Positions 48,601-55,725 of a stretch of DNA of 64,000 nt are shown piece after piece. The notes below the pieces were generated by a model. The model was not told the origin of the DNA, did no database searches, and saw nothing but the letters and a program-made list of their open reading frames with translations. The position numbers and the translations under genes are program-made. Each line of letters starts with the position of its first letter. The stretch's first letter is position 1. The DNA comes from Ctenosaura bakeri. Lineage: Eukaryota; Chordata; Lepidosauria; Squamata; Iguanidae. The DNA lies in NCBI GenBank assembly GCA_948474755.1, contig CAOLHI010001029.1, forward strand, positions 1 to 64,000, read 5' to 3'.

Positions 48601-49548
48601 GCAGGTACTTCTTATCTCTCCTTGCCCCACTCCCCCCCCCACTTTCTGTTAAGGCTGATTTTAAAAATTATCAAGTGTTTTGAGTTTAAGGTGTATTACT
48701 CACATGTTTTTAAAGGAAAGTTGTGACCATTACTCCTCCTGATAGGGAAGTCCTAGAGTTAATATCTTAGGAGAAAAATAATTTACACAGAGTTATAATT
48801 AGAGACCATATTTCAATCAAACTGGTATAGTTTTCTGAAATTCCTTGAGGAATGAAAATAACTGTTTCTGTTGTTGTAGCATACCATATTTCCCAACTGT
48901 TTACTTTTACTTTTCCCCCATTTTTCTTGTGTTCCTTTTGCCTGGAGCTTTTGTTTGGTTGTTTTGGGTTTGTTTTTGGAATTCATTCACAACAAATGTA
49001 ATTGTGTCAATTTACATTTTTAGTGTTGCTTTATGCCTTCAGTTTGGTTCCAACTTGTGGCAATGCTAAGTAAAGTCTATCATGGAGTTTTCTTGGCAGC
49101 ATTTGTTCAGAGGGAGTTTGCTTTTGCCTTGGGCTAAGAGAGTGTGACTTGGCCAAATGGATTTCCATGGTTGAGCATGGATTCAGACCTTTGTCTCCAG
49201 AGTTGTAGTTGAATGCTCAAACCACGAGGCCACATTGACATGTATATTTTGTACATGGAGGTACTATCTCATGGGAAAAAAATATTTCACACGGAGTTAG
49301 AACAAAGTAACAACATAGTTACCGCAGTTTAAAACTCCATGGGAAATAAAGATATTCAATGTGCTGTGGAGGATGGTGTGGGGACTGTCATTAATTTGTT
49401 TTTGAAAACGTAAATGTGATGATTTAATTTTTGAAAACTCTTCTCTTTACAGGCAACTATGGATATTCCAGGTTTAAACCTTAGTCAGCAGGAGTACTAT
49501 CCCTATGTGTACTACAAGATAGACTGCAACTTGCTTGAATTCAAGTAG
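15546..49548 (+). CDS. ATP6V1C1: V-type proton ATPase subunit C1, 12 coding exons (full span)
   Basis: Subunit C is part of the peripheral stalk of the V1 sector of the vacuolar H+-ATPase. It contacts the EG stalks and the membrane subunit a, and its reversible release accompanies V1/Vo disassembly. The pump acidifies lysosomes, endosomes and secretory vesicles. Joining 15546-15677, 16660-16727, 18297-18382, 18999-19093, 28186-28277, 30047-30145, 36904-36972, 43959-44051, 44132-44225, 45447-45544, 47709-47835 and 49453-49548 gives 1149 nt: 382 codons plus TAG, with no frameshift or internal stop. It begins [13 protein letters not shown] and ends DCNLLEFK, typical of C1; the longer paralogue C2 is about 427 aa. 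All introns are GT-AG. The protein is soluble, with no signal peptide or membrane segment. By homology to yeast Vma5, the N- and C-terminal parts form the foot and the middle the head. The gene spans about 36 kb because its introns are full of repeats. It looks intact and functional. Confidence 0.97.
15678..16659. other. Intron 2
   Basis: Mostly unassigned. At about 16,256-16,345 a LINE-tail-like stretch (ATATTTATATCTGGACC ... TTTAGGGCAGCAAACAAATA) resembles fragments near 25,100, 50,430 and 55,120. Confidence 0.4.
16660..16727 (+). CDS. ATP6V1C1: ATP6V1C1 exon 3 (residues 45-67)
   Basis: A 68-nt exon between CCTTAG|GTTGGC and GAAGG|GTAATC. It encodes [20 protein letters not shown] and the following VE, with two bases of the Gly67 codon. 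The upstream pyrimidine tract (TTCTCCTCCTCCTT) is strong. The sequence matches the conserved subunit C segment that follows the first beta strand. Confidence 0.96.
17450..18150. mobile_element. Tigger-like (Tc1/mariner) non-autonomous element in intron 3
   Basis: Ends CAGGTATGCCTCAGTTAAA and, inverted, CAGAAATACCTCAGTTTACAA (first 20 bases considered), flanked by TA at 17448-17449 and 18151-18152. The CAGGYATACCTCAGTT terminus is the one known from Tigger/pogo elements. 701 bp with no transposase ORF. Confidence 0.75.
18297..18382 (+). CDS. ATP6V1C1: ATP6V1C1 exon 4 (residues 67-96)
   Basis: An 86-nt exon between TTTTCAG|TGTTGTC and AATGGAG|GTAAAC. It starts with the last base of Gly67 and encodes [15 protein letters not shown] and onward to ENLLANG, then the first base of Val96. 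It is helical and lysine- and aspartate-rich, as expected for the N-terminal foot helices. Confidence 0.96.
18383..18998. other. Intron 4
   Basis: No recognisable element except a weak hAT-like remnant near 18,490-18,605 (GAGCTGCAATTTTCATTATC ... ACATCAGGATAGGC). Confidence 0.35.
18999..19093 (+). CDS. ATP6V1C1: ATP6V1C1 exon 5 (residues 96-127)
   Basis: A 95-nt exon between TTCACAG|TTGATT and GCCAAG|GTAAGG. It encodes [20 protein letters not shown] and onward to SEIIAK, and ends in phase 0. The [10 protein letters not shown] core is among the most conserved stretches of eukaryotic subunit C. The following intron is the largest in the gene, about 9.1 kb. Confidence 0.97.
19877..20260 (-). 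pseudogene. Retroposed mRNA 3' end (processed, 5'-truncated)
   Basis: Reads on the minus strand: unique sequence ending in ATTAAATAAAGTTCTTGTCA, 15 nt after the AATAAA, then a 10-nt A tail (T run at 19877-19886). It is flanked by AAGAACTGTG (19866-19875) and AAGAACCGTG (20261-20270), a 10-bp target duplication with one mismatch. This is the footprint of LINE-mediated retroposition of a transcript. I do not recognise the source gene; only 3' UTR seems present. Confidence 0.7.
20301..21022. mobile_element. hAT element in intron 5, containing a second element
   Basis: Left end CAGGGATGGGCAGAGTG, right end CAATTGCCCACCCCTG, matching the classic hAT terminus CAGGGGTGGGCAA. Flanks TGTTACGG and TTTTACAA are a decayed 8-bp duplication (5 of 8 match). 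722 bp including the 382-bp insert. Confidence 0.7.
20406..20787. mobile_element. TA-flanked MITE nested in the hAT element
   Basis: Starts CAGTTAGTCCTCC and ends GGAGGATGATTG, with TA on both sides (20404-20405 and 20788-20789). Subterminal motifs ACTTTTGCGGATTTG and TTTTTCCACTTTCACAGG recur inverted. Related to copies at 5274, 34,500 and about 46,000. Confidence 0.65.
21217..21600 (-). mobile_element. Non-autonomous Helitron
   Basis: On the minus strand it starts TCTACTATATAAAAGTCAAA and ends with CCTGTGCAACGCCAGG, an imperfect hairpin, 7 nt before the terminal CTAG, followed by T. The 5' TC, 3' hairpin, CTAG end and insertion between A and T with no target duplication are the Helitron signature. 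It aligns along its length with the plus-strand copy at 53.2-53.6 kb. Confidence 0.8.
21607..21775 (+). repeat. tRNA-derived SINE (Sauria type)
   Basis: GCTAGCATGGTGTAGTAGCT ... CCTATGAAAGAGTTGCCATA AGTAAGAGTCAACTTGAA. Begins a few bases after the Helitron end. Confidence 0.7.
21776..23064. other. Intron 5, unassigned part
   Basis: No element recognised; a short LINE-tail-like GATGGGATATAAATGAATAA occurs near 22,930. Confidence 0.35.
23069..23362. mobile_element. hAT-like MITE in intron 5
   Basis: Left end CTGGGATGGGTAACTTC and right end TAAATTACCTACCCCA are inverted matches, flanked by GCATAGTA and GGATAGTA (7 of 8). A T-run palindrome (about 23,241-23,307) lies inside. Confidence 0.55.
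23363..28185. other. Intron 5, remainder
   Basis: No gene. LINE-tail-like fragments at about 23,985-24,130, 25,085-25,230 and 27,140-27,560; the last (GGGAGCAGCCACCAAGAAGG) shares phrases with the composite repeat at 55.3 kb. An AT-rich TTATTATAGTT repeat occurs at 24,400-24,450. Long stretches remain unassigned. Confidence 0.4.
28186..28277 (+). CDS. ATP6V1C1: ATP6V1C1 exon 6 (residues 128-158)
   Basis: A 92-nt exon between TTTTTAAAG|GGAGTG and AATGC|GTGAGT. It encodes [20 protein letters not shown] and onward to LERKNA, ending two bases into the Ala158 codon. This charged helical region leads from the foot toward the head in the Vma5 fold. Confidence 0.96.
28813..29018. mobile_element. MITE with GGCCCTTTTACAC ends in intron 6
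   Basis: Left GGGCCCTTTTACACCACACA and right GTGTGAAAAGGCCC are inverted, and the inner arms (ATTCTGAGGTTTGTCGTTT, AAACTGCAGATCCAAGGATT) resemble the foldback MITE family. No target duplication found. Confidence 0.6.
29019..30046. other. Intron 6 remainder
   Basis: No recognised element; weak CR1-like antisense phrases near 29,170-29,250 (TTTCAACCTTTCCTCAC). Confidence 0.3.
30047..30145 (+). CDS. ATP6V1C1: ATP6V1C1 exon 7 (residues 158-191)
   Basis: A 99-nt exon between TTTGACAG|GGGGAG and CCGAA|GTAAGT. It encodes [20 protein letters not shown] and onward to VTLLVVVPK. The hydrophobic VTLLVVVP strand is characteristic of the start of the head domain. Only 191 bp downstream lies the left end of a large composite transposon insertion. 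Confidence 0.97.
30484..33564 (-). mobile_element. L1-type LINE, 5'-truncated, antisense to ATP6V1C1
   Basis: Poly(A)/TAA-like tail (plus strand T run then TTATTATTATTATTTT) at the left end; RT and C-terminal parts of ORF2 on the minus strand. Flanked by GGGCAAGACACACACTC (30467-30483) and GGGCAAGACACACTCT (33565-33580), a target duplication with a 2-bp length difference. About 3.08 kb; ORF1, endonuclease and 5' UTR are missing. Confidence 0.88.
31052..33564 (-). pseudogene. L1 ORF2 (RT and C-terminal), one frameshift
   Basis: The upper frame (to 31,570) carries [18 protein letters not shown] (RT start), the YRPISLIN motif, [11 protein letters not shown], and the catalytic FADD (about 32,780-32,790 on the plus map). 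The lower frame (31,681-31,052) carries the cysteine knuckle [18 protein letters not shown]. The two overlap near 31,57x-31,68x, so a single indel separates them. The open frame extends to a Met at 33,612, but those first residues come from flanking DNA, not from L1. Confidence 0.88.
33706..33945. mobile_element. Foldback sequence / MITE inside the hAT element
   Basis: A perfect 17-bp inverted repeat (33706-33722 and 33731-33747, AGGCAGGAAAATGTGGA, 8-nt loop) is followed at 33,805-33,945 by arms TTTGCATAGCTCC ... GAGGTTTGTAGTTT and AAACTACAAACCCCAGAA ... GGGAGCTATGCAAA. The second part is a clear MITE; whether the hairpin belongs to the same element is unclear. Confidence 0.55.
34500..35294. 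mobile_element. CAGTGGG-type MITE in intron 7
   Basis: Left CAGTGGGCCCTCAATCTCTG and right GTTGAGGCCCCACTG are inverted; TA follows the right end, TT precedes the left. Inner ACAAAAGTGGAAAGCCACAA matches the family of 20,406. The ORFs inside are not genes. Confidence 0.6.
35512..35680. repeat. hAT-like remnant
   Basis: CAGAGATGGGGAATATGTGG ... CTGGAGGGCCACATGG resembles the common lizard hAT terminus CAGGGATGGGGAACCTGTGG. Ends are blurred. Confidence 0.4.
35702..35920 (-). repeat. BovB 3' end / SINE tail, antisense
   Basis: TTGTTGTTATATGGCATCAA then GTCAACCTCAACTTATAGCG is the reversed BovB/SINE 3' end; it continues with TCAACAGCCTTGTTCAG and GTGTGGCTTTCTTGATTGAG as in BovB. Confidence 0.65.
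35921..36903. other. Intron 7, right part
   Basis: No element recognised apart from a short (CAA)n near 36,375. Confidence 0.4.
36904..36972 (+). CDS. ATP6V1C1: ATP6V1C1 exon 8 (residues 191-214)
   Basis: A 69-nt exon between CTTTTTTTTAG|GTCAAA and CAGCAA|GTAAGT. It encodes [20 protein letters not shown] then SSN. As I recall the mammalian protein, this exon carries a cluster of changes (LNHNDWIKQYETLAEMVVP in mammals), so it is the least conserved coding exon here. Reading frame and splice sites are clean. Confidence 0.95.
36973..38620. other. Intron 8, left part
   Basis: Unassigned; the ORFs here show no recognisable domain. Confidence 0.4.
38621..39121 (-). repeat. CR1-like LINE 3' part, antisense
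   Basis: AATCATAGAATCTTAGAACT then GGAAGAGACCACAAGGGCC, through TCTGGACACGTTCCAGCTTG and CAGACCTGGACACAGTATTC. Older and more diverged than the plus-strand CR1 copies. Confidence 0.8.
39122..41811. other. Intron 8, middle part
   Basis: No gene or clear repeat over 2.7 kb; possibly old unique intron sequence. A weak hAT-like patch occurs near 40,420-40,480. Confidence 0.35.
41812..42510 (+). repeat. CR1 LINE, longest copy in the window
   Basis: About 700 bp. The end of CR1 ORF2 is open for 185 codons (41873-42430): [58 protein letters not shown]. It then ends in TTTCTATGATTCTATGAT. Relatively young, 5'-truncated; not a host gene. Confidence 0.9.
42717..43525 (-). mobile_element. Retroposon of unknown identity, 809 bp, perfect 19-bp duplication
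   Basis: Flanked by CAAAAAGGGCTACCATTCT at 42698-42716 and again at 43526-43544, identical. The left end is a T run, and on the minus strand AATAAAATTATTATAAAA precedes the A tail. The minus-strand 5' end reads GCTGATGGGGTACCGAACTG. No ORF or tRNA/7SL head is visible. It could be an internally deleted LINE, a SINE-like element or a retroposed non-coding transcript. Confidence 0.8.
43959..44051 (+). CDS. ATP6V1C1: ATP6V1C1 exon 9 (residues 214-245)
   Basis: A 93-nt exon between TTTGCAG|TGTTCT and AATAA|GTAAGT. It encodes [20 protein letters not shown] and onward to FRHKARENK in the head domain. The next intron is only 80 bp, the shortest in the gene. Confidence 0.97.
44132..44225 (+). CDS. 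ATP6V1C1: ATP6V1C1 exon 10 (residues 245-276)
   Basis: A 94-nt exon between GTTACAG|GTTTAT and CAGTTT|GTAAGT. It encodes [20 protein letters not shown] and onward to DKKKQF, and ends in phase 0. This highly charged helical stretch is probably part of the neck between head and foot. The next exon resumes directly at GPLVRW, with no extra coding segment at the junction, consistent with the shorter C1 isoform. Confidence 0.97.
45447..45544 (+). CDS. ATP6V1C1: ATP6V1C1 exon 11 (residues 277-309)
   Basis: A 98-nt exon between AACCACAG|GGACCT and TCTAAG|GTAATT. It encodes [20 protein letters not shown] then [12 protein letters not shown]. This is the most conserved C-terminal block of subunit C. 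A long TCTTC/TTTC microsatellite begins a few nucleotides after the donor. Confidence 0.97.
45548..45700. repeat. Pyrimidine microsatellite (TCTTC)n-(TTTC)n-(TGTC)n
   Basis: About 150 bp of almost pure C/T on the plus strand: TCTTC units to about 45,640, then TTTC units, then CTGT units. It starts within about 8 nt of the exon 11 donor. Confidence 0.9.
45998..46505. mobile_element. CAGTGG-type MITE in intron 11
   Basis: Left AAGTGGCCCCTCCACTTTTG and right CAAATGTGGAAGAAGGACGG are inverted; TA follows the right end. Same subterminal style as 34,500-35,294. The 107-146-codon ORFs on both strands lie inside it and are not genes. Confidence 0.5.
46506..47708. other. Intron 11, right part
   Basis: Contains hAT-like patches (TGTAGCTTCCAGAATTACC near 47,010; TTGTAGCTCCCATCAATAG near 47,370), otherwise unassigned. 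Confidence 0.35.
47709..47835 (+). CDS. ATP6V1C1: ATP6V1C1 exon 12 (residues 309-351)
   Basis: A 127-nt exon between ATTTTCAG|GTACGG and ATTGAT|GTGAGT. It encodes [20 protein letters not shown] and onward to [10 protein letters not shown], and ends in phase 0. The YGLPVNFQA motif is a family signature. A few conservative changes against my memory of mammalian C1 are visible (RTMKK for KTLKK, VLYDL for VLHEL). Confidence 0.97.
47836..49017. other. Intron 12, left part
   Basis: No recognised element. Confidence 0.4.
49018..49243 (-). repeat. Sauria-type SINE, antisense, 200 bp upstream of exon 13
   Basis: TTCTTGGCAGCATTTGTTCA, GAGAGTGTGACTTGGCC, TTTCCATGGTTGAGCATGG, then reversed B and A boxes (GTCTCCAGAGTTGTAG ... 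CAAACCACGAGGCCAC). Confidence 0.75.
49453..49548 (+). CDS. ATP6V1C1: ATP6V1C1 exon 13 (residues 352-382 and stop)
   Basis: Acceptor CTTTACAG|GCAACT. It encodes [20 protein letters not shown] then [11 protein letters not shown], with TAG at 49546-49548. The [12 protein letters not shown] ending is diagnostic for subunit C1. The 3' UTR continues from 49549. Confidence 0.97.
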   Translation, partial: ATMDIPGLNLSQQEYYPYVYYKIDCNLLEFK

Positions 49549-50080
49549 ATTGTTCATGCTCTTGACCTATCCTCTCATAGTATTGGTGTACAAGCAACAA
49601 AGGTTGAACAATGATGATGCTCCCAACTCTCTTGTAAACCTGTGCTTGCTTCTTTCTCCCTTTGCATAGGAGAACCCCTAGTTGTCCATCTCTTGACATT
49701 TTCTTTTTAAAGAGAAATGTAAGTATTGCTTTTAAAAGATCAGGTCTGTAAATGTATATTGAGAGAATCAGAGCATATTTATAAATAGTTCTTTATTTAA
49801 AAAGTAAAAAAATGGTCATTCCGCTTTAATACCATGGTCTATATCAATTCCATTGACCTTCCTCCATGAAGATCTTGTTTACAAAGAAAAATAGTGAGAA
49901 AAATGTATGCCGTTTTGTTCACTGTTTCATAGATACATTGTAAACATTGTTATTGAATTGTGTTGTAAAATATGTGGAGACTGATATTCAGTCAGTGCTT
50001 TCTGAATGTTTTAAATTTACAAGACATGAAACACTGGAAACATTCACAGGAGAAAATAAAGCACCTGTACAAGTGTATTC
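49549..50080 (+). other. ATP6V1C1: ATP6V1C1 3' UTR (end approximate)
   Basis: About 530 nt of AT-rich, repeat-free sequence runs from the TAG to a canonical AATAAA. It contains AU-rich stretches near 49,775-49,815. A longer UTR is possible, since another AATAAA occurs near 50,985, but the first signal has the better downstream GT-rich context. Confidence 0.7.
50055..50060 (+). promoter_or_regulatory. ATP6V1C1: ATP6V1C1 poly(A) signal AATAAA
   Basis: A canonical AATAAA about 510 nt after the stop, followed within 30 nt by GT-rich sequence (AAGTGTATTCTGTTT) that would serve as the downstream element. Confidence 0.7.
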
Positions 50081-51493
50081 TGTTTACCTCAGTCTGATAT
50101 AATGTTGCCAGAAGTTGCATGAAGAACTTGTAAGGCACAGGAATCATATAACAGATATTAAACAATTGGGTTTGTATTCATTATAAATGAAACATCGTGA
50201 GTGAACTCCAAACCGTTTGTGAGAAAACAGTGGCTTGGAAGAAGTGGGGGCATGTGAAACCAATATCCCACTCAGATTTCCTTGAATTATGTGCCCAAGT
50301 AAATCACTATATATGCTGTGTCCTTGTAAAAGTCTGCCTCATTCTACCTTGTAATTCTTAGTGCAATTTGTGTATTTCATGTCATGAAAAATAATTTCAT
50401 ACTGTTCATAGGTCAGATCATTTATTGTTTAATTTGTTCATATCCTGCTTTTCTTCAAGCACAGGATTCAAGACAGCTTACAACGTTAAAAACAAAATAC
50501 AGCTAACAAAACTGTTAATAAAAATAAATATCAATTCTTTTTTTAAAAAAGGTTAGAACAGTATAAAAGCAATTTGAAACATAATTAAATGATACAGACA
50601 CAACATACCCCATTAAAAGCTCTGTCCACTGCAACGAGTTAAAAACCAAAGATCTGCCTAAATAAAAATGTCTAAAGAAAAAGATTAAGTGATCTGAAAT
50701 ATTAGATTTTTTTTGTATTGTAAGATATAGGACAGTGGTGAAAATAAACCATGCTGCCCTGCAGATGTTGCTAAGCTGCAGATCACAGCAGCCCTAGCCA
50801 ATGGTGAAATGTGAAGAACTACAATCTGAAAACATCTGGATTCTTATTCCTGATTTAGAGCTGCAAAGGCTGCTGTTCTGCTTTCATGATTTTGTATCTA
50901 GAGCACCAGAGGGCATCCTTGTGCCATTTTCAAATTCATGTTCTTATGGTAGGCAGTGCATTGAGCATAGGTGAAATATTTAAAATAAAGCATCTGGAAC
51001 TGGTAAGATTTTATAAGGAAAATCTGTTTGAAAGAACAACATGATGTCCTAGCAAAGACAGAGGTAAGCCTGGATAAAAAGAGGAAGGAAGATAAGAAGA
51101 GGGGGAAAATAATGTAGTTGCACCTTTAAGACCAACTAGTGTTTAATTTTTGTACAAGCTTTCATGGATATAAACCCACTTATTTAGTTGCAATACAGAG
51201 TGAAGCCTGATGATGGTTAATATGCCCTGTACTAGCTAAACCTGATGTCATACTTTGCAGCCCTGTGCTAGAGGTAGTGGGTTAACACTTAGCTCTACAG
51301 AAAGTAATACTTTAGACATAAATGCAACATTTTCAGCATATGTTGTAAAATATCTAGGCCCAGCTTCCAGATGGCTCTATTATTAAAAGACCGATCTTTT
51401 GCTTCAGCATATTTGACTCAAAGTATTTCTACCTGATATCAAATGTTTGATTAGTTGTAGATCATAGAGGCCCTTGTTATGAAAGATACTAGT
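50081..51493. other. Downstream intergenic DNA
   Basis: A LINE-tail-like fragment lies at 50,419-50,590 and another repeat (CACCTTTAAGACCAACTAG ... AAGCTTTCATGG) at 51,118-51,190. No gene. Confidence 0.4.
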
Positions 51494-52110
51494 TATTATT
51501 TGTTTTTGTTGCTGTTGTTAAGTGCTATCAAATCACTTATAATCAATAGCCTTGTTCAGGTCTTGCGGACTCAGGGCTGTGGCTTCCTTCCTTGGGTCTA
51601 TCCACCTTCTAATGTGGTTTTCCTCTTTTCCTAGTGTCTTCTGCTTTCCCAAGCATTATTGTCTTTTCTAGTGAGTCATGTCTTCTCATGATATGTCCAA
51701 AGTATGACAGTCTCAGTTTAGTCATCTTGACTTCTAGGAAGAGTTCAGGCTTGATTTGCCCTGGGACCCATTTATTTGTCCTTTTAGCAGTTGGCAGTAT
51801 TTGTACAACTCTTCTCTGGTGCCACATTTCAAATGAAATGATTCTCTTCCTATCAGCTTTTTTCACTGTCCAGTTTTCAGAACCATCATACATAGAAATT
51901 GGAAATACTGTAGCATGGACAGTCCTAACTTTAATAGTTGATGATATATCTTTGCACTCCAGGATCTTGTTTAGTTCATTCATAGGTGTCGTTCCAAACC
52001 CTACTCTTCTGATTTCTTGATTGTAGTCTGCATTCTGATTAAGTACTGAGCTAAGGTATGGAAAATCTTGAACTATTTCAATGTTTTGATAATCTGCTTT
52101 AAAGTTAAGT
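51494..52110 (-). repeat. BovB (RTE) LINE 3' part, antisense
   Basis: The minus strand encodes the C-terminal end of BovB ORF2: a degenerate YGSENWTVKKADRKRI, then FEMWHQRRV, KLRLSYFGHIMRR and DSLEKTIMLGK, followed by the (AAC)n-type 3' end at 51,494. The frame is open for 124 codons (51609-51983) but lacks RT. Confidence 0.85.
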
Positions 52111-53241
52111 AAATCATCTTACTCCGAATATCTCATTCCTGTCCACTTTAGCTTGTATTGCAGTATTTATAAGTTCCTTTTCTTGTTTTACTATGTCTAG
52201 CTTCCTCTGCTTCGTGCTTCTCACATCCCATATTGCTATAATATATGTTGTGCAACTTAAGACTTTGCTTTCACCTCTGAGTATGGAATAGATTATTGTC
52301 ATAGTGAACCGGAGCTTGGAAAAAATACTTCTGTACAACTTCTGTCCCTTAACCTATTTTTGTGTGGTTACCAAAATATCTATAATTTCAAGATATCAGT
52401 CAAATAATTTCTTTGACTTTTGTGCTACAGTGGGAAAATGCTCATCATGGACCACATACAGCCCCCAAGGCTTTTTGCCATCAAGTTTAATTCACCAACA
52501 TTTAGATTCAAATACCATCCCTATTATAAAAAAATAAATAAATCATTTTTGTGGCCAAGTTGGATCCTCCCTGATGACTAACATGAAAGTGACTCAGGAT
52601 TTCCTAGACCAATTTCGTCCCAACCAGTGAAGTAATCAACAAACAACTCCATGTCCAGCAGGATCAGGATATATCCATTAGCTCCAGTCCTCATGATAAT
52701 GTAACCCACGATCTGACATTTGCAAGTATATCCGGTGCATATCACTGTCTTTGTTTGCTTAACCTATTGCTCAGATCTAAAACATCTCATTGCCACTGTT
52801 TTCTCTGCTACATAACTCCAACCTTTTCTTCACTTTTTGTTTGTGTGACATCATTCATGTTTGTTGGACATCCAGATATAGATAACACATGGAAAACATG
52901 CACCCCAACAGTTTAGAATGGGAATTACCATCAGCTCTTGCTAGCATAGCTTAATACTGAGGGATGTTGGGAGTTCAAGTCCAACAGTTGCTGGAGGGCC
53001 ACACATTCTCATCCCTGGTATAGGGGTGTGTGTATGTGTGTGTTTTAACTGCTCTTGGTGCTGGATTGGGTTATGATCTAGCACCTTTTTTTCTGCCATC
53101 CAATAAAATACCACAAAATATTACAAGAAAGTGTCTCCATGACATCTTTAACTGCTGTCAGTTCACCAATGTTCATCTTCAAATACAGTACAAAAAAAGT
53201 TTGTAAAAATGAAGTCCAAAGTACCAGTGTCATTCTCTTTT
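52111..53241. other. Unassigned intergenic DNA
   Basis: May include more decayed BovB to about 52,340 and a hAT-like remnant at about 52,890-53,025 (GTTGGGAGTTCAAGTCCAAC ... GGAGGGCCACACATTC). Confidence 0.35.
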
Positions 53242-53640
53242 TCTGATATATAACAGTCAAAGTTTGTCTCTTTGTGTCAGGCAAAGACTTTATATGATTA
53301 GCTGTATCAGTTGAAGACCTCATATAATTGGCTGCCTAAGAAGATTCTGTGGAATCCTGGGGTTTGCAGTTTAGGGGAGGACCTTTAGAATTCTCAACAA
53401 AATTGCTCTTAGGAATAAGCCAAATTGCTATGGAGATGAGGCCTAGCAGCAAGGAGGAGGACAGTATATTCCCTGAATGTTAATAATTCTGAATACAGAT
53501 TGGGTTGGGAAGTATGGGAAAAAGTTACAGGTACTGGACAAGATGGTGTGGGGAATTGGAGACTTAGGATCTCAAATATTTCTAACAAGTATTATTTATG
53601 AAAAAATAAAATCCTGGGCAACGCCAGGTATATATGCTAG
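53242..53640 (+). mobile_element. Non-autonomous Helitron
   Basis: Begins TCTGATATATAACAGTCAAA; ends AAATCCTGGGCAACGCCAGG, a hairpin (CCTGG/CCAGG), 8 nt, then CTAG followed by T. It aligns with the minus-strand copy at 21,217-21,600 throughout, apart from a roughly 22-bp gap near 53,476. Confidence 0.8.
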
Positions 53641-55110
53641 TTTGATATATAAGGTGTGATGATATGGAAAGTCATCAAAAGAAAGCATTTTTTTTCCCCT
53701 TTGACTGAAGACGTTGAGACTTGCATGCCGTCAAGGGAATGCTGAAGTTAAAAATTGTAGGAGGAACACTAGTTTAGGAAAGTCCTATTTAAAGTTTCCT
53801 CGTTGAAGGAAATCCCATCTTCCTGGTAGACCTCTTCATCAGTTCCTCCATCTTGACAATGACTGAATAGAAACATTGGATAACATATGGCACCAGAGTA
53901 CTTTTGTCTCCTTTCCTTCAAGGAACTTGGTTCTTGAGGATTCTTAGCTGGGAAGGAAGCAGATTTTCCTTTTCCCTCTAGACCTCCCTGCCTTTGTTTC
54001 TCTTCTCCCTGCCACTCTCTCTTTCAAAAACCCTACGGCTATAGAAGAGGTTACTGTTTGGAATGATTCCCAGTTGCTAAGCGACGGTGTCTTCCACACA
54101 GCCTGGTTTTCATGTGCTGATGGGAGAATGGTTTCTCATCAAGTAATAAAAGTCTCAGCATCTGCAGTGCCTAATCTCACTACATTGTTCTGACTCAATA
54201 TGGGTGGTTATTTTTCCCAACGGAAGTCAGTGTTGATTATTAACATTTATTCTCAGAATGCATATCCTGTCTTCTCGCTAGTGCCTTAAGGAGGCTACCA
54301 ACAATAGTGAAATGCAAAACAATGGTCAACAAAAACTAAAAGCAGTAAATTGAGTTGTGTGTTGGGGGAGCTAAAAGAGAAGAACATTTTCAGTCAAAAA
54401 GAGGACACTAGATAATATGAAAACAGAGATGCCATAAATATGGGCTTTTTCAAATGTCAGTTAAAATCATGCGAATACAGTAGACTTTGAACTAGAATGA
54501 ATCATTCGTTTTTTCCAGTGTACGATGTGAAAGACAAGCATAGCCTTCATCAGTATCACACATAGGTTACAAGTTATTTTTACATGTAATAAAATAAGTG
54601 TAAGCATCTTTTCTGTCTTTCACCAAGAGCTGGTGCTCTTACTATGAAAATAACTCTGATTGAAGAGAGTGGTTAGTAAGTTGAAATATGGCTGGCAATA
54701 GCACTCAAACCTGGGTAGTGCCTGATGTCTGTGGGAATATTATTTTTGGAACTGGTTCCTCTGGAGAATATCAGGTGAAAGCCACTGGACTGCACTGGGC
54801 CCAGAAAAAAGAGAATGCGAGCCACTACTCTAATACAGTTTTGCCAGTTCGCACCTGAAACCAATCCAATCAAGGCATTTAAGAGATTGAAACAGAGATT
54901 TCTCCAGATATGATGGCTATGTATTATCTCTTACATCAGAAGAAATGTGCCATTGAATACCTGTTGCAGGAGGAAAACAGCAGGAGACAGCTCTCCATGT
55001 TGTGTCCTGCTTGTAGACTTCCCAAAAAACAGTCTTGGCTACTGGGACAACAAAATAGAGGACTAGACAGGACCTGGGACTGATCCAGCAGGGTGAGTAA
55101 TATGTTGCTT
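53641..55110. other. Unassigned intergenic DNA
   Basis: No gene or clear repeat. Confidence 0.35.
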
Positions 55111-55725
55111 TGTGATTTTGTTTTATTTTATATCCTATCTTTCTCCCACTTTGGGACCCGAGGCAGCTCACAAAATACAGCTAAAACAATGGATAATACT
55201 AAAGTTTAAAAATCATATATAAGAGGCAGTTAAAAGATGATGATGATGATGACGATGACGATGACGATGACGAAATACAACACACCATGATTAAAAGGTC
55301 AGTTAAAAGTCAAAGGTGTTGGTGGTCTGTGCTGGTGGAGAGCAGAGATGGGCACCAACTTAGTTTTCTGTGGGAGAAAATCCATGACCTGGAAGGAGCC
55401 ACTAAGGCTGTCTTAACACACCTATGATGAGACTGAGAGACAGTCTTCCCCCAAGACCTCAAAACTCAGGCACATTCATAAGAGGAGACAGCTTTTTTAG
55501 ACAGTCTGGAATCAAGCTGTATAGGGCTTTATAAATCATAACCAGCACTTTGATTTCTGCCTGGAAACAAATTGGTAGCCAGCAAAGCTCTTTCAACAAA
55601 GGAGTCGTGTGTTACCTGCAAGCAGCTCTAGTCAGTAGCCTGGCTGCAGCATTTTGGACCCATTGCAGTTTTTAAAATAGTTTCAAAGTCAGCCCCATAT
55701 AGAGTAATCCAAGATAACATACTCC

